Below, one piece after another: positions 1-10,976 of a DNA stretch of 64,000 nucleotides (within the stretch, counting starts at the first letter, position 1; every line of letters begins with the position of its first letter). The position numbers and the translations under genes are program-made. Location: NCBI GenBank assembly GCA_023213395.1, contig CM041465.1:28651741-28715740 (forward strand), given 5' to 3'. Origin of the DNA: Cycas panzhihuaensis (taxonomy: Eukaryota > Cycadophyta). Under the pieces are notes generated by a model, which made no database searches, was not told the origin of the DNA, and was given only the letters and a program-made list of their open reading frames with translations.

Positions 1-363
1 CTTTAGAGTTGGGACATAGAAGACATCATCAAGATGTCTATATTCTCCTATATCTATCATTAGGGCTATATTACCTCTACCAATTGATTTGTGGGATGTA
101 TCATCTCCAAATATTATGGATCCCTTTTTCCTTTTATCTAATGTTCAAAACAAGTATTCCTTATATGTCATATGGGTTAAACATCCCAAGTTAATATACC
201 AACTATCATACCCTTCCTCCTTAGCAATGAAGCTGGATAGAAATAACTTGTTATTGTCCCTTGATTCAGTTATGTTATGGGCACTTCCTCTAGTAGGTGG
301 TCCATGTTTTAAAAAACACTTATCTTTAGAATGACTACTCTTATGGTAATAGGAACAATACAA
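1..363 (-). pseudogene. Copia C: zinc knuckle, protease and pre-integrase remnant
   Basis: The minus-strand frame 363-145 reads from a degenerate CCHC zinc knuckle (CSYYHKSSHSKDKC, one cysteine replaced by Tyr) through a KHGPP stretch into the aspartic protease region. The catalytic triplet, DSG in the related element A (HIDSGCLTHMT), reads NLG here (YINLGCLTHMT), so this protease would be inactive. The sequence to the left (1-140) matches the section just after the protease in A and B, leading into the GAG-pre-integrase domain. In an intact copia element the protease cuts the Gag-Pol polyprotein inside the virus-like particle. Confidence is high for identity and for lack of function. Confidence 0.8.
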
Positions 364-1140
364 GTGAGCTCTCCTTCCATAGCTTGAACTTCTACTTTGT
401 GGATGAGATCTATCAACATTGGAGGGTCTCCCTTTTTCCTCATAATGTAGAGGAGGATTTTCTCTTAGTCTATTATCATAATAATCCTGATTAGACCTTG
501 ATGATTGATGATTAATTTGATAATTTGGATAATAAGTATATCCTTTAAATTATTTCCTTGGGTTTGTATACCTATGAAGGTTCTCATTTTATTAATGTCC
601 TCCTTGTTTCCTTTGATGTGGGGCTTGACACTTAGGAGGATCTTATCTAACATCCCTTCTAAGGTTCCCAACCCTTCTTTTGGGAGGTGATTCTTTATAC
701 CTTGAAGTTCCTCCTTGAGAATTTGATTGGATTCAAGCCTTAGTGGTAAAGGCATATTTAAGTGATTCATTAACATTTTGTTATTCTTCTGCTGACATGA
801 GCATAGCACTTAGTTGTTCCACCTTTAATGTGCTTAGGTATTTTGACACACTTATACTTGTGGCAACCATTTTGAGTCTTCTAACTGCACCAACACATCT
901 TAATATTTGTTTAACCACCCTTTGTTCTGTTAAAATATCTCCAAAAGACCTTATCTTGTTGATTATATCTTGCACCTTTGTCATGCACTCAGTTATAGTT
1001 TCTATGGGCATCATACGTAGGTTTTCAAACTTGCTTCTAATATTTTAGAGCTTAGAAGGTGTAGCTCTTTCATATATTAACTAAAGTATATCCCAAGCTT
1101 CTTTTGATTTAGTGGACTCACTAACCCAAGGGAAAACATG
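364..1140 (-). pseudogene. Copia C: gag (UBN2-type) remnant
   Basis: This is the capsid (Gag) region of the copia element. The clearest part is the minus-strand frame 1014-781, where residues such as MTKVQDIINKIRSFGD followed by ILRCVGAVRRLKMVATSISV fit the UBN2 gag family of plant copia elements. Left of it lies the basic, Asn/Pro/Gln-rich tail that precedes the zinc knuckle. Several stops interrupt it. The N-terminal part of gag (the KFDG..NFLNW block seen in A and B) is absent: at 1140/1141 the gag sequence jumps straight to leader sequence, which I read as an internal deletion relative to A and B. Confidence 0.75.
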
Positions 1141-3097
1141 GTCCTAACCATTCCCCTTGTAAGGCTAAAAATAAGGATGATTAATTCAAGAACTATCTAT
1201 TTTAATGTGATGATATATTAATTAAATCTTATGGTCTTACTTAGGGTTTAAAAAAAAATTCCTTTTATACTAGAAATAAAGTAACTAAAAGGAAAATATA
1301 TTCACTAAGCAAGAGAACAATAAAGTATAAACAAATGAAATAAAGATATCTTTAAACCTTTTAAAAGTATATGAGTAATATCCTTTCCTTCAAATCTTAG
1401 TAAATCAAAATAATTAACTAATAAGTCTTTTCCTTTCTAAATAAGCCAAAGAATACTAGATGATATGCAACCTAGTTTTTCAAGCTGATATGATGTAGAA
1501 AGAAAGCAATGATCTATATGCTCCTTTAATGCTTTAACAATGCAAGTATGAGCTATAGTTGCTTTTAATGAAAAATAGATAGATATACAATGATTTTTTT
1601 CAACTAATCTTGAAGCTTTCAAATGTAATAAGTAGCTAAAGCAAAATAAAAGAATGATTTCTTGTGTTAATGTAGAATGAAATAACTTCTTTTCCAATGT
1701 ATGCAAGATAATGAAGATGATTAAATACCCTTTTGAAAAACAAAATAGATGTATATAAAACCTGAAAATCTAAAGTATATCCTTTGCTTAAGATGATAAA
1801 AATATTAGAAAATAATAAGTTTTCACTAAGAAATATATAAAATAAGCAAATGTAGCATAAATTATACCCATTTGGTAAAGTAGCACCACTTAACTTGCTA
1901 ATAGATTTATGTGTTGAAGATCTAACTTCTTACTGCAAAATAACTTGAAAAATATAAACAAGAGCTAATAATAGATTCAAGAATAGATTATTAGTGATTA
2001 ATAATATAAATATAATCCTTTTTGAAACATTGAACTACTTAAAGCTCTATGAGAACAAGCCTATCAAGGCTAAATAAGAAGCTTAAGATTACTAGCTTTA
2101 AACACCTATAAAATGATGTTAGTTTTAAGTAAAACTATTCCAATTTGAAGAATACTGAAAAAACATTCTGATGGATTCAACCATTCAGAAAACCAGCTCC
2201 TGGAACTTAAGATATTAAAGAATGAGTGAAGGGACCTTTTTAAGGACTTAAACTAGAGCCACAAGGTAAAAATACTATAAAATTCATATTATAACTTTGT
2301 GGAAAGATGTAAAAAATGTCACATACAAATTAGAGACCTTTAAATTCATCTTATGCCAAAGAAACTTGAAAAAATTGCTAAATAATGAAGAACTAAGTTT
2401 GATTAGGTACCTTAAATTGACTAGCTTTAAATATTTGCAAAACAACTTCAAATTAAGTAAGAAGTATAGCAGTATAAAGAGGAATGAACTAGCTTTCCAA
2501 CAAAGTAGACAATTTAGAAAACACATATCAAATGCAAAAGTTATAGTAAAAATGGTGAAGGGACCTCTTTATAGTTTACAAAATAGAGGCAAAAAAAAGG
2601 GGTCACTTCAAACTATTAAAACTTAATCAAAATAACTTCAAATCTAATAAATAACTAGTCCAGAGTGAAGCTCTCTGAACGATGATCACGATGAATCTAG
2701 TTTTTCTAAAAATAGTCATTTGAGTGAGGAGATAGAGTAGAAAATATATAGTCACTTTTTTGAAGAAAATATAAATAAACTTTATATTAAAAAAATGATT
2801 TAGCACTTTTGACATGACAACTTGAAGTCACATATGAATAAATAAAACTGGGGGCTAATGGAGAAAGGGAGCTAACCTAAAACTCACCTACCTAGACTCC
2901 AAATAAGATGCAGTATAGTTTAATTTCTCAAAACTTTAGAGAAATAATTTTTTTTTTAATGTCAATGCCTTCATGAATACATTCAAATAAAGGTGTAAAT
3001 TTATGCTTAAAAGTGGTGAAATCTCCTAAATTCAGATCAAATATTGATTAAACTACTAATACCAAGGATCCACCAAGTGGATCGAGTCAAAACATTT

Positions 3098-3182
<85 letters not shown>

Positions 3183-3891
3183 AAAAAATGTTATTAATAG
3201 TGTGCGACTATTAGTGATGAACAAAGGCAAATTTAGTGACTTTGATCAATTAAATCTCTCTGAAATAGATCAATAAGGATATACACTATGGTCAACTAAA
3301 TCCAAAGACAAATATGAAAATTATATTTATTTTTTTCAATGGGAAATAACGTGTTAAAGAAGAAAATAGATGGGTAGTTTCTGATAGAAATATAGTCAAA
3401 GAGAGGTAAGTAAAATTGATTCCAGAAAGATGAAAACACACTAAAGATTGATCAAATAGAATTTGAAGAGGGATATCTCTAATCTAAGAAGAAAATCAAT
3501 GAAAAATACTTTAAAAAAAATTGATTTTAGTGTGAAAGATAGAGGGACATTATGATAATATTACACAGAGGGTACATAAGCATAATGGAGGATACACGAG
3601 GTGTTAAATCATATCTAAAATAGGTGTAGGACCTAGGTGCCTAAGAATCTCAAAAAAAATTAAGGAAAACAATGGAAAATAATTCAAAATAAAGAAAAAA
3701 ATAAAACCAACAATGGGGTTTTAGAAACTAGAGGAAGTACCTGGCAGCCTGAAAAGGATATCTCCAATTCTGGTGCATGAAATGATAAACCATTTCCTTT
3801 GTTACAAAGATAACTTGAATATGATCAAAATGAATAGTCACTTGATAGGGTTCTAAGCACTGGTTTGGGAGTTGGACTGTGGATGCATTGC
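1141..3891 (-). other. Copia C: long AT-rich 5' leader without coding capacity
   Basis: About 2.75 kb of AT-rich sequence lies upstream of gag. It starts with a block (cctaaccattccccttg) present in the leaders of A (near 55797) and B (near 47736), so it is the family's 5' leader rather than host DNA. No coding region is supported. It holds a perfect 7-bp hairpin (GATCCAC at 3067-3073, GTGGATC at 3077-3083) and then an A-run plus (AT)n tract. It stops at the junction with the D LTR at 3891/3892, about 230 bases before the primer site would be expected by comparison with A. Confidence 0.65.
3098..3179. repeat. (A)n(AT)n microsatellite
   Basis: A run of about 15 A is followed by roughly 33 AT dinucleotide units. 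It lies inside the leader of copia C. A shorter (AT)n tract sits at the matching place in the leader of element A (57759-57783), so the tract is a family feature that has expanded here. Confidence 0.95.
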
Positions 3892-6467
3892 TACGGGATA
3901 ACTACCTAACTAATAGGTATGGGGGAGAGTGAGTGGTGAAAAGATAGAAGGTGGGACCTAAGAGGTGAGTAACTATCACCTTGAGGCGCCCGTCTTGTTG
4001 TAGCCTTGAGTTCAGGATCTGCAATGGATTATGGCTACTATCAGGTGACCCTTCACCGCTTCGAGCAAGGGGTGAAGGTGCGTAGGGCAAACTTTGGTTG
4101 ACCTAGGAGTAGGACCCTCCCACCCTTGGGTGGCCAGAAGGGGGAAGAGGAAATCCAAAGGGAAAAATTCAAGAGTAAGCCTACACAACCTAACCGAGTA
4201 CACAAGTGATGCGAGAAGCAAGGCACTTGTGTGGTTGAAGAGAAGAGGAGAAAGGTGGAGAAAGAGGGTTCCTACACCCTTTCCTATAGATGGAAAAAGT
4301 AGAAATGTGTATAACAAAGTAAATGAAACGCAACCAAACACGACACCAAATTTTCCCCTTTTATCTTTCGATGTGTTAGTTACTACAGCAAAAATAAAAG
4401 GCAAAAAGGAGGTAGCAAAGTGGAGCGAAACGTGCACCTGGACCGAGGGCGTGCATGACGAAGAAGCCTTCTCAAGGAGCACCTAACCTTTCCACGCGGC
4501 GCGTTGGATGCAAGGTGTTGTGGTGGGTAGAAAAGAGGGGCTTCCTTACCTTCCCCGGAAAATCAAATGCGATGCCAAGAAAGAAAGGAAGCACTAACTA
4601 ATAAGTGAAACAACACGAAAAGATAACAAACACAAAGGTACTTACCGGCAACGAGACCAACAGGCGATATCCCCCACGCTTCCCGAATACCTGCAAGCAA
4701 AGGCGGTCTCTCCTTCAGGAAGAGCACTAACATGCAACACAAAGATCTAACAATATATGCTCAAGTGATATAAATATAAACCTAAACATACATGCGTTAG
4801 TGCCAATCCAACAAAGAACATACCCAAGAAAGAGTGACCAAGGCGAAAGCAAATGATCGGTAAGCCTCGGAGTGGCCTACCTCCCACAAATGGTGCCCTA
4901 TCCTCCCCTCAAGAGCCATGGGGCAGCGAGGAGAAAGTCAAGAGCAAGGGCTGGAAAACGGTAGCAAAAAGGGCAAGGAGAGGCCCAAGGAAACCCACGG
5001 CGAACCGGGATGCTATGAGGAGCAAACCGGGTGACTGGGAAGGAAAGGTGAAGCAAAAACCAGCGGTTGGGACTTATGAGTGATGCCCAAACTGGCGAAG
5101 GCCCCAAATCAAGACCGCAACTTGTGACAGTATTTGGATTGGGCAACCAAAAGGAAGCCTTCAAACCCCCGTTTGCAAGCCAAGGGCAGCACGGGGCGAG
5201 AGGGAGGCTTTGGAGGGCTTAGAGCCTCTTAGGGAGCGTGGAAGGTGGTACGGAATCCACCCAGCTCCTCTCCAAAACCTATGCCATCCCTCAACGTCGC
5301 TACCTTGAGCAGCAAACGCAGGCAAGAAGCACAGAAAGAGTGGTATAACAGCCCACAAAAGGGAGGAAAACCAACTTACAAGATCAAGCAAAGAGCAAGC
5401 TAGACTGAGCATGAATATCACAACCAACAATGTAAAAACCAAGAGTACCTGAGTAGGGGAGGCAAGGAGTATGCCTCAGCCAAAGAACAGCGGAGAAGGG
5501 CTTAGAAATCAGCTCAGATCTGAAGCACAGTAGGTTTGAGACCCTGCTAATGAGATGTGAGAGGAAACACCTGCACTTGGGAGCACTTATGGACTGCCTG
5601 AGCAAAGATCAACCGGAAAACACTCCAAGGAGGCCCTCTCCAAGGTGTTTGAGGGGCTGGGAGAATGTCTCAGCCACACTAAAGGAGAACAGGGCACTGA
5701 AGGAGGGATGTTGGTCCAGTAGCAGCAACAAAACAACAGAGAAGAGCAGAGTAGGATGATGTTTCCTTGAGAGCAATTCCAAAAGTGAGCCAAAAGAATC
5801 CTTGAAAATGAGCTAAAAAGGGCTTAAGTACTCAAACAAAACCCTAAAGCGTGCGATTAGGGCACGACTGGAAGAGAAATAAGGTGCGAGCCACGTGGCA
5901 GTTTCGCAATAAATGTGAAATTGCCACAGCGTATTTTAAAAAAGAATCGAGGTCGTCTGTAGTGAATTTGTGATGCAGCGGATATTCGGTGATGCGGAAA
6001 AATCTGGCGGTCTGCACCTAGAGCCAAAAATGGGGCCCACCAACCAGTCTAGGTTGGGGGCAGATGACCGAAAGGACTAATGGGAAGCTAGAACACCTAC
6101 CCGGGGGTAAACATGCCAATAAACGAGTCCAAGGGAGCAAAAATAGGGCTCGAGTGGGGTGGCAAGTTAACCAGACGATGATGAGTCATCACACGGGTGG
6201 AGGTGGCGCAAACCTAGTGGATCCTGGAGTGAGGAGCGCAAATGCGGGAAGTAATGTGGTCACCAGGGTGCCACACTCGCTAGGAGCGTGCCCCTGCTAT
6301 AGTCGTCATAGGCTAAAATAAGTGTGGACAATGATAAGGTTGCCCACAAAGCCACGCACTGCAAGCATGCAAGCAAATACTCATCAAAAGAAAGAGATGA
6401 CGATGCGAAAAATATACCTGCACTTACCTAAGTCGGTGATTCCGTATCCATTCACGGGCCGGAAACA
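3892..6467 (-). repeat. Element D 3' LTR (complete, about 2.58 kb)
   Basis: On the minus strand this LTR would run from TGTTTCC (6467) to TTATC..CA at 3892, where the 5' LTR copy reads TTATCGCA and this copy has a mutated end (TCCCGTA). Positions 3892-4716 match 17799-18622, the retained part of the 5' LTR. Positions about 4764-6467 match, inverted, the separate copy at 21599-23298. These two comparisons together fix both LTR ends. It carries the promoter and polyadenylation signals of the element by family rule, but I did not pin down a TATA box. A CCAACC/GGTTGG hairpin sits at 6040-6057. The open frames visible on both strands here are chance frames in GC-rich sequence. Confidence 0.8.
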
Positions 6468-6859
6468 CCGCTTGCAACAGAGCCTCATGGCTCGGGCACT
6501 GGTGCGATGGCGAATCTTGGCAACACAATCGATGCACATGCGTATATAGATATATCAATCAAGATCATAACGGTGAGCAAGGGTCTTGCGGCGAGTGTTG
6601 TGGCGGAATGCGTGGATCTGGCGGTGGGGACAACATAGTGCTATGAGCCACCTAGGCCGGGAGAAGGAGACAGGCGAGGGGGCTGCCCCCACCACAAATG
6701 ATGCAAAGGCGAGCATGCATAGTCAAGCAAAGAGTAAGCAAATAGCGGGCACCATAGTTTTACCTCATCAGTGACCCGGGTTTGAGGTGCGAGCGGATCC
6801 GCAAGCAAAGTGGCGGGCGACACAGGGCTTGGGCGATGGGAAGGCCAGGTAAGCCTCAG
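6468..6859. other. Element D: spacer between second RNase H and 3' LTR
   Basis: This stretch of about 390 bases lies between the end of the archaeal-type RNase H and the 3' LTR. A polypurine tract would be expected next to the LTR start at 6467, but the adjoining minus-strand sequence (CTGTTGCAAGCGG) is only weakly purine-rich. I see no supported coding region. Confidence 0.5.
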
Positions 6860-7280
6860 GGACGGCCAGCAAGGAGAGGAAGGCGACGCTCAAGGATGAG
6901 GAGAACAAGGCTATCTGCCTCAGCGTTGAGGGCCCGAGGGATATGCTGGATATCAACAGAAGAAAAGCAGGCCAGGAGAGATCCGGCGTGAAGCAAAAGT
7001 CCTCAAGTGAGGGCATCACACCTGGTAAACCTGGGTGAGATGAGACACCACAACTTGAGAGTCGCAAAGTAAAACAATGGGTCCGTGATGGAAACGGAGG
7101 ACATCAGTAAGGGTTTCGATAACAGCTGTATACTCGGATTCATTATTGGTAGCCTCTGGGAGGAAGATCCCAGAGCGGAGGAGATCATGTCCAGAAGGGC
7201 TGCGGAGAATCCACGCTTGAGAAGGTCCAGGATTACCGCGGCTTCCGCTGTCGGTAAAGATGTAGATGGACATAGGTGAC
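6860..7280 (-). pseudogene. Element D: archaeal-type RNase H (aRNH)
   Basis: This is a second RNase H, distinct from the one fused to RT. The minus-strand frame 7318-7016 contains IYIFTDSGSRGNPGP, then ATNNESEYTAVIE, then IVLLCDSQVVVSH. After a frameshift near 7016 the C-terminal motif IPRALNAEADSLV follows. These supply the four acidic residues D, E, D, D of the RNase H1 fold. The pattern GS.GNPGP with NNE.EY is that of the archaeal/plant RNase H type known as an extra domain in plant Tat elements. RNase H removes the RNA strand during reverse transcription. Here it lies about 3.6 kb beyond the integrase, separated from it by the antisense ORF. All active-site residues are still present, but the frameshift means it is not one open frame. 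Confidence 0.82.
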
Positions 7281-8119
7281 ACAAAATCCAAGCAATCGAT
7301 GGGTGATGAAAGTAACACTCAAAAAACAAGCAAAAGGTGGCCGCAAAGGGTAGGAGGTCCTAGCAATGAGGTTACCAAGGGCGAAAGCACACGACCCGAT
7401 CACCGGCAGAGAGTGGTCGGGAGAAAAAGCCTCCTGGGGCGCCAAAAGGTCGTTTTAGGAAGCGAAACATGCCCCAGTGAGAGCATTCCTTTGGGGACCC
7501 CAAGAATGAGAAAGGGCTGGAAGCGAGTCCGGGTGGCGAAAGCAGGCCAAGCAGTATAAACTCAGGCATGCAAGGGGGTAGCGCGTAAAACAATGCAGAA
7601 GGCCCTGGCAAAAAGTGCGATAATGAGGCACCATAAATGCCCTCACAAGGGCGGGCAGGAAGGGCATCAATAAAGCACAATTGATGACAGGGCCAGGCAA
7701 AATGTCAGGGGCAGTCCCAACGGTGGCGTGAGACCAAAATAGAGGAAGTGCCATTGGGGCCCACTTTATATAAGGAAAACAACGGGAAAATGGATTCATT
7801 TTCACGGCTCTCATCTGAAACGAGCCATTTCCTTACACAGCGGAGTGCCACCCAACTTCAGAGGCACGCAGAGGGAGATCGGACCGTCAGATCGGAGGGC
7901 GGAGAAAGCCAGCACGACCGACCAGACGACATGGTGGTAGCGAGACCGAATCCAGTGAGTGGATATCACTAAACCCAGCCTATCTCAAAGTTTAAAGTTT
8001 GCAGGTTTTAGGCTTTTTTACATGATTTTGGCATAGTTTTAGTGCCGCTTATGGGCAACGGAAGGCTTCTCGGAGTCTGAATCAGACCTAGAAAGAGGCG
8101 GGGACCTGGGCATTAGGGA
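7281..8119. other. Element D: GC-rich spacer upstream of the antisense ORF
   Basis: The stretch lies between the N-terminus of the archaeal-type RNase H and the hairpin cluster upstream of the PMD-like ORF. Open frames exist on both strands, but none shows a recognisable motif or conservation with element H, so I treat them as chance frames. It may hold the control region of either neighbouring unit; no promoter can be assigned. Confidence 0.4.
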
Positions 8120-8172
8120 GCCCTGGTCCCGGTGGGCCCCACGGAGTCCACCAAACTTTTTGGTTTTGGGAA

Positions 8173-8285
8173 CCCCCTTGGGGGATCGTTGTTCGTCTGC
8201 ATGCGATGATCGCGGTCTTGCGATCATTAAGTGGGCCCCATCGCCATGGGACCCATGCCAAACTTAGCGGTCTGCTAAGTTTGGC
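8173..8285. repeat. Cluster of four perfect short inverted repeats
   Basis: Four hairpins lie within about 115 bases: CCCCC/GGGGG (8173-8184); ATGATCGC (8206-8213) with GCGATCAT (8220-8227); CATGGG/CCCATG (8245-8257); and GCCAAACTTAGC (8257-8268) with GCTAAGTTTGGC (8274-8285). The second and fourth share the loop GGTCT(T) closed by GC pairs. They lie 185 to 300 bases upstream of the PMD-like ORF. The pairing is seen directly; a role in transcription or RNA folding is only inferred. Confidence 0.85.
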
Positions 8286-8460
8286 GCTTGCGCGTAAAGG
8301 CGAGAAAAATAAACATGATGGTCAAAAGAGCCCCAAATCTTAGGCAGAGAGATTTGAGAGAGAGAGAGGTGTGATGACTAACATGAGACCGACTTGAGTT
8401 GTTTTGATGTGAGCAGTCATCCTCGCGGAAGATAACCGCGAGAACGTAGTATGGCTATCT

Positions 8461-10449
8461 TTGAGTTACATGGAGATGACAACTCGGGAGGATAGGGATA
8501 TCTTTGTAAAGGTGTGGCTGTCTGAGGCCCTCAAGACACCTCAATACACATCGGACCAGAGGCTATTGGTTGATATAGTGTCCCATTGGGACAGGAGGAG
8601 ACATGTGTTCCACCTACCGCAGGTAGGCGATGTGATGGTCACGCCGAGGGATATCCGGCGGATACTTCCGGCGACAGGGAGGCTGGTGAGGCTCAGGACG
8701 CTTCAAAGACCGGCGGCCTACGGGAGGCAGCTCTATTCTTCACAGGAGTTGACAGGTGGGATCGGAGGGGAGCACCCCTCTAGACAGTTCTGATGTCAGG
8801 GATTCCTCGAGTGAGGAAACTGGTCACACTATGCATTCTGTTCCAGATTTCCCTGAAACAGAACTATCGAGAGGTTCAGGCAGGTGGATGGATGCAGTTC
8901 GCCATTGTGAAGCCGGCGAGAGGATGGATTGGGCAGCCCTGATAGCGGTGAACCTCGTCGCCCAGCTGGATACTATTAGGACGTCCGGCAAAGGTGGGCT
9001 ATCATACAGCACACTACTACAGTGTTGGTACTTCGATCACTTTACGGCAGTGGCACCGGTGAGGACCACACCCATTACTGAGCGAGCCCCGATGGTCCAC
9101 GGTGGCGAGACTCGGTGAGGGGACGGAGGGCCAGAGCCCATGTCAGACGATCGGTAGAGGCCACATCACTAGACCTCCTTACCCTCCTAGACTACATAGC
9201 TGAGCCCTATAGGACGGTGAGGTGGGATAGTGACGACAAGGTGGGCGGAGCAGGAGTGCCCGCAGGCGATGATAACAGTGATGATAGAGATAATGGGGAC
9301 AGTAGAGATAGCGGGGCCGGCCCGTCATGACCTGTGGGGGAGGCAGGTTCATTAGGGACGATGGGAGGCGGAGGGTCCATCCGGGCTGGGAGGAGGCGGG
9401 ACCTTGGAGCACAGGCGAGGTCGGGGGACACTGGTAGGGCCTGCAGGGCTCTGAGATCGTGATGGGATCCGCAGGGACGAGAGCTGGGCCGACCCCCACG
9501 AGGAGGGAGTCCCAGGTAGAGGAGGTGCCAGAGGACGAGGCACCTGCAATTGGCGAGGAGCCAGGAGGGGAGGATGCCACGCGACCAGAGGAGCAAGCGG
9601 CCATAACAGGTGAGACCTAACCTTTTCCAGAGTCACCTAGCATCCAGACAGATGTTTGGTTTGATTTGATCATGGTATATAGTGAGGTATAGACTGACAC
9701 ATGGCGTGTTGCATTGGCAGGTACAACAGAGATCAGGAGACTGATGGAGGCTGTGGTGAGGGAGATATTCCCTCAGGTGTATGTAGAGGGGCAACCGCCC
9801 ATCCACGCAGGTGATGAGCCTAGAGCGGCAGGAGCCCACAGAGAGGCATTCACCCTATTGGTGAGGGCGAGGGATATATGGGCTGCAGAGTCCCAAGAGC
9901 ACGCGACATCGAGGGGCAGCTGGAGAGAGAGATGACGCGAGACGCAAGAGAGACGATGAAAGGCGCGAGAGAGACGAGCTGCGAGGACGGGTACAGGCTC
10001 TAGAGGCATAGGGCGGTGCAGGTGGAGATGAAGAGAGCAGAACCCAGCTAGCAGTGATCACTGAGCGTCTCAGGATGATAGAGGAGGCACTCCAGGGAGA
10101 GCGGGATCGTATCCAGGCCAGATCTGATCGCCTAGTCGCGGATGGTCTCGAGGTCAGTCGAGGCGGGGCGTGTACCCATATAGCGGCGGACGACAGAGAC
10201 GACCGAGACCCGGGAGGCGGGCGGGTAGCTCGCGGAGGCCCAGGAGGAGCCTCAGAGTCATGTGGTCCCCAGGAGAGGGATCACAGAGACTGGGAGATGG
10301 CACCCCAGGAGCGGGGCCACAGCAGTAGGATATGTACATGTAGTCTTGACAGGGGAAAGCATGGGCCTCCAGGGGGTCATATATACGACCATATGATTGT
10401 ACCCCCCCTGCAAGGACACCGGCTTCCCAGGATATATGATGTGACATGA
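8461..10449 (+). pseudogene. PMD-like ORF, antisense inside Tat element D (broken, intron-containing)
   Basis: This plus-strand gene lies opposite the retrotransposon's own genes. Its start (8461 or ATG 8470) encodes a segment with VDIVSHWDRRRHVFHLP followed by VTPRDIRRIL, resembling the plant mobile domain (W..ET.TFHLP.GE.T.TL.DV.. pattern). Further on come LSYSTLLQCWYFDHF (frame 8756-9118) and an acidic Ser/Asp-rich part (9115-9330). After a 111-base intron (9610-9720) follows TTEIRRLMEAVVREIFPQVY, then a charged coiled-coil tail (9940-10150). The frame changes at least three times and a TAG stands at 9435, so this copy is broken. The same order of motifs occurs in the second locus (28690-29836 plus 41168-41640). 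PMD proteins are known both as plant cellular proteins and in transposable elements. The domain assignment is by eye and needs a profile search. Confidence 0.62.
9610..9720 (+). other. Putative 111-base intron in the PMD-like ORF
   Basis: The donor ACAG|GTGAGA (9610) and acceptor TTGGCAG| (9720) enclose 111 bases with a possible branch site (gactgac near 9692). Removing it joins codons ATA ACA G to GT ACA ACA GAG in one open frame, so the reading phase is kept. A candidate intron of about 100 bases sits at the matching place in the second PMD-like locus (41206-41305). Splicing is inferred; RNA data are not available here. Confidence 0.6.
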
Positions 10450-10976
10450 TTTTGGATGTATATATATGCATGGGGTGATTGGAACCCCATTCAGATATGA
10501 GATGATGTGCATGATGTATCATATGTGGATGATGTGTATGTTTATTTTGTGTTTTGTGAATGTTATATGGTAGATATTTTATGTTATGGACACATGTTTC
10601 CTTCCATGTATGGCTATATGTCTAACAGGGGCACACACACACACGTCATGAGTAGAGACGACAGAGAGGTGTGAGGTTAGAGGATAGCGCGGCATACACG
10701 TCTACAGGAGAGCATAGCGGGATATGCGAAGGAAACAATGGGTAGGGAAGAAGGGCGACGATGCCCCCAAGCGTCCTCCTAATTGGGGAATGCCCAAGCA
10801 AGACGACACAAGGGTTCCCAAGAGGATACGGGAACGCAGGTTCCGCGGAGGGAACCGGAAAGACGAAGCAAGATCCATCTTAAATTGCCATTATACCCGT
10901 GGTTGGGAAGAATGGGGACAAATTAAGATGGTAGTTTAGGCTCATTTCGGAGCAGGGCGAAGGGATCGCCGAGAGA
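10450..10976. other. Element D: spacer between antisense ORF and integrase, with hairpin
   Basis: No coding region is supported. Just after the PMD-like ORF there is a 7-bp perfect hairpin, ATGGGGT (10470-10476) and ACCCCAT (10484-10490), then a TG-rich stretch containing tttattttgtgttttgtgaatg that could serve as a plant 3'-end region, and a short CA repeat (10629-10640). The two converging genes (PMD-like from the left, pol from the right) end on either side of this spacer. Confidence 0.5.

Larger units (their letters stand above)
1..3891 (-). mobile_element. Copia element C, 5' half (gag to protease, long leader), truncated both sides
   Basis: This is part of a Ty1/copia LTR retrotransposon read on the minus strand. 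From right to left it holds a long untranslated leader, gag, a zinc-knuckle remnant and the start of pol (protease), then runs off the left edge. It belongs to the same family as element A (42356-58761): the gag and protease parts line up with A at 53830-55210, and the leader ends with the same block as A near 58140-58170 (gatcaaaa, agtagtca, gata). The 5' LTR and primer site are missing because the sequence switches to the LTR of gypsy element D at 3892. Many stops and shifts show it is dead. Family membership is seen by direct comparison; the lost parts are inferred. Confidence 0.85.

Noticed and set aside
1130-1150. Interpretation of the C gag-leader join as a retro-processed intron
   Set aside because: The segment missing from C, read in A and B, does not start GT or end AG on the element strand, so deletion is more likely.
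4094-4486. Long plus-strand open frame in the D LTR (130 codons), with a copy at 18130-18387
   Set aside because: It lies within a duplicated LTR, has no motif, and its frame is not kept between the two LTR copies. A chance frame in GC-rich sequence is the simplest reading.
9210-9640. Long minus-strand frames (up to 141 codons) opposite the PMD-like ORF
   Set aside because: They are Pro/Ser/Leu-rich mirrors of the acidic Gly/Asp/Arg-rich plus-strand region, without motifs.
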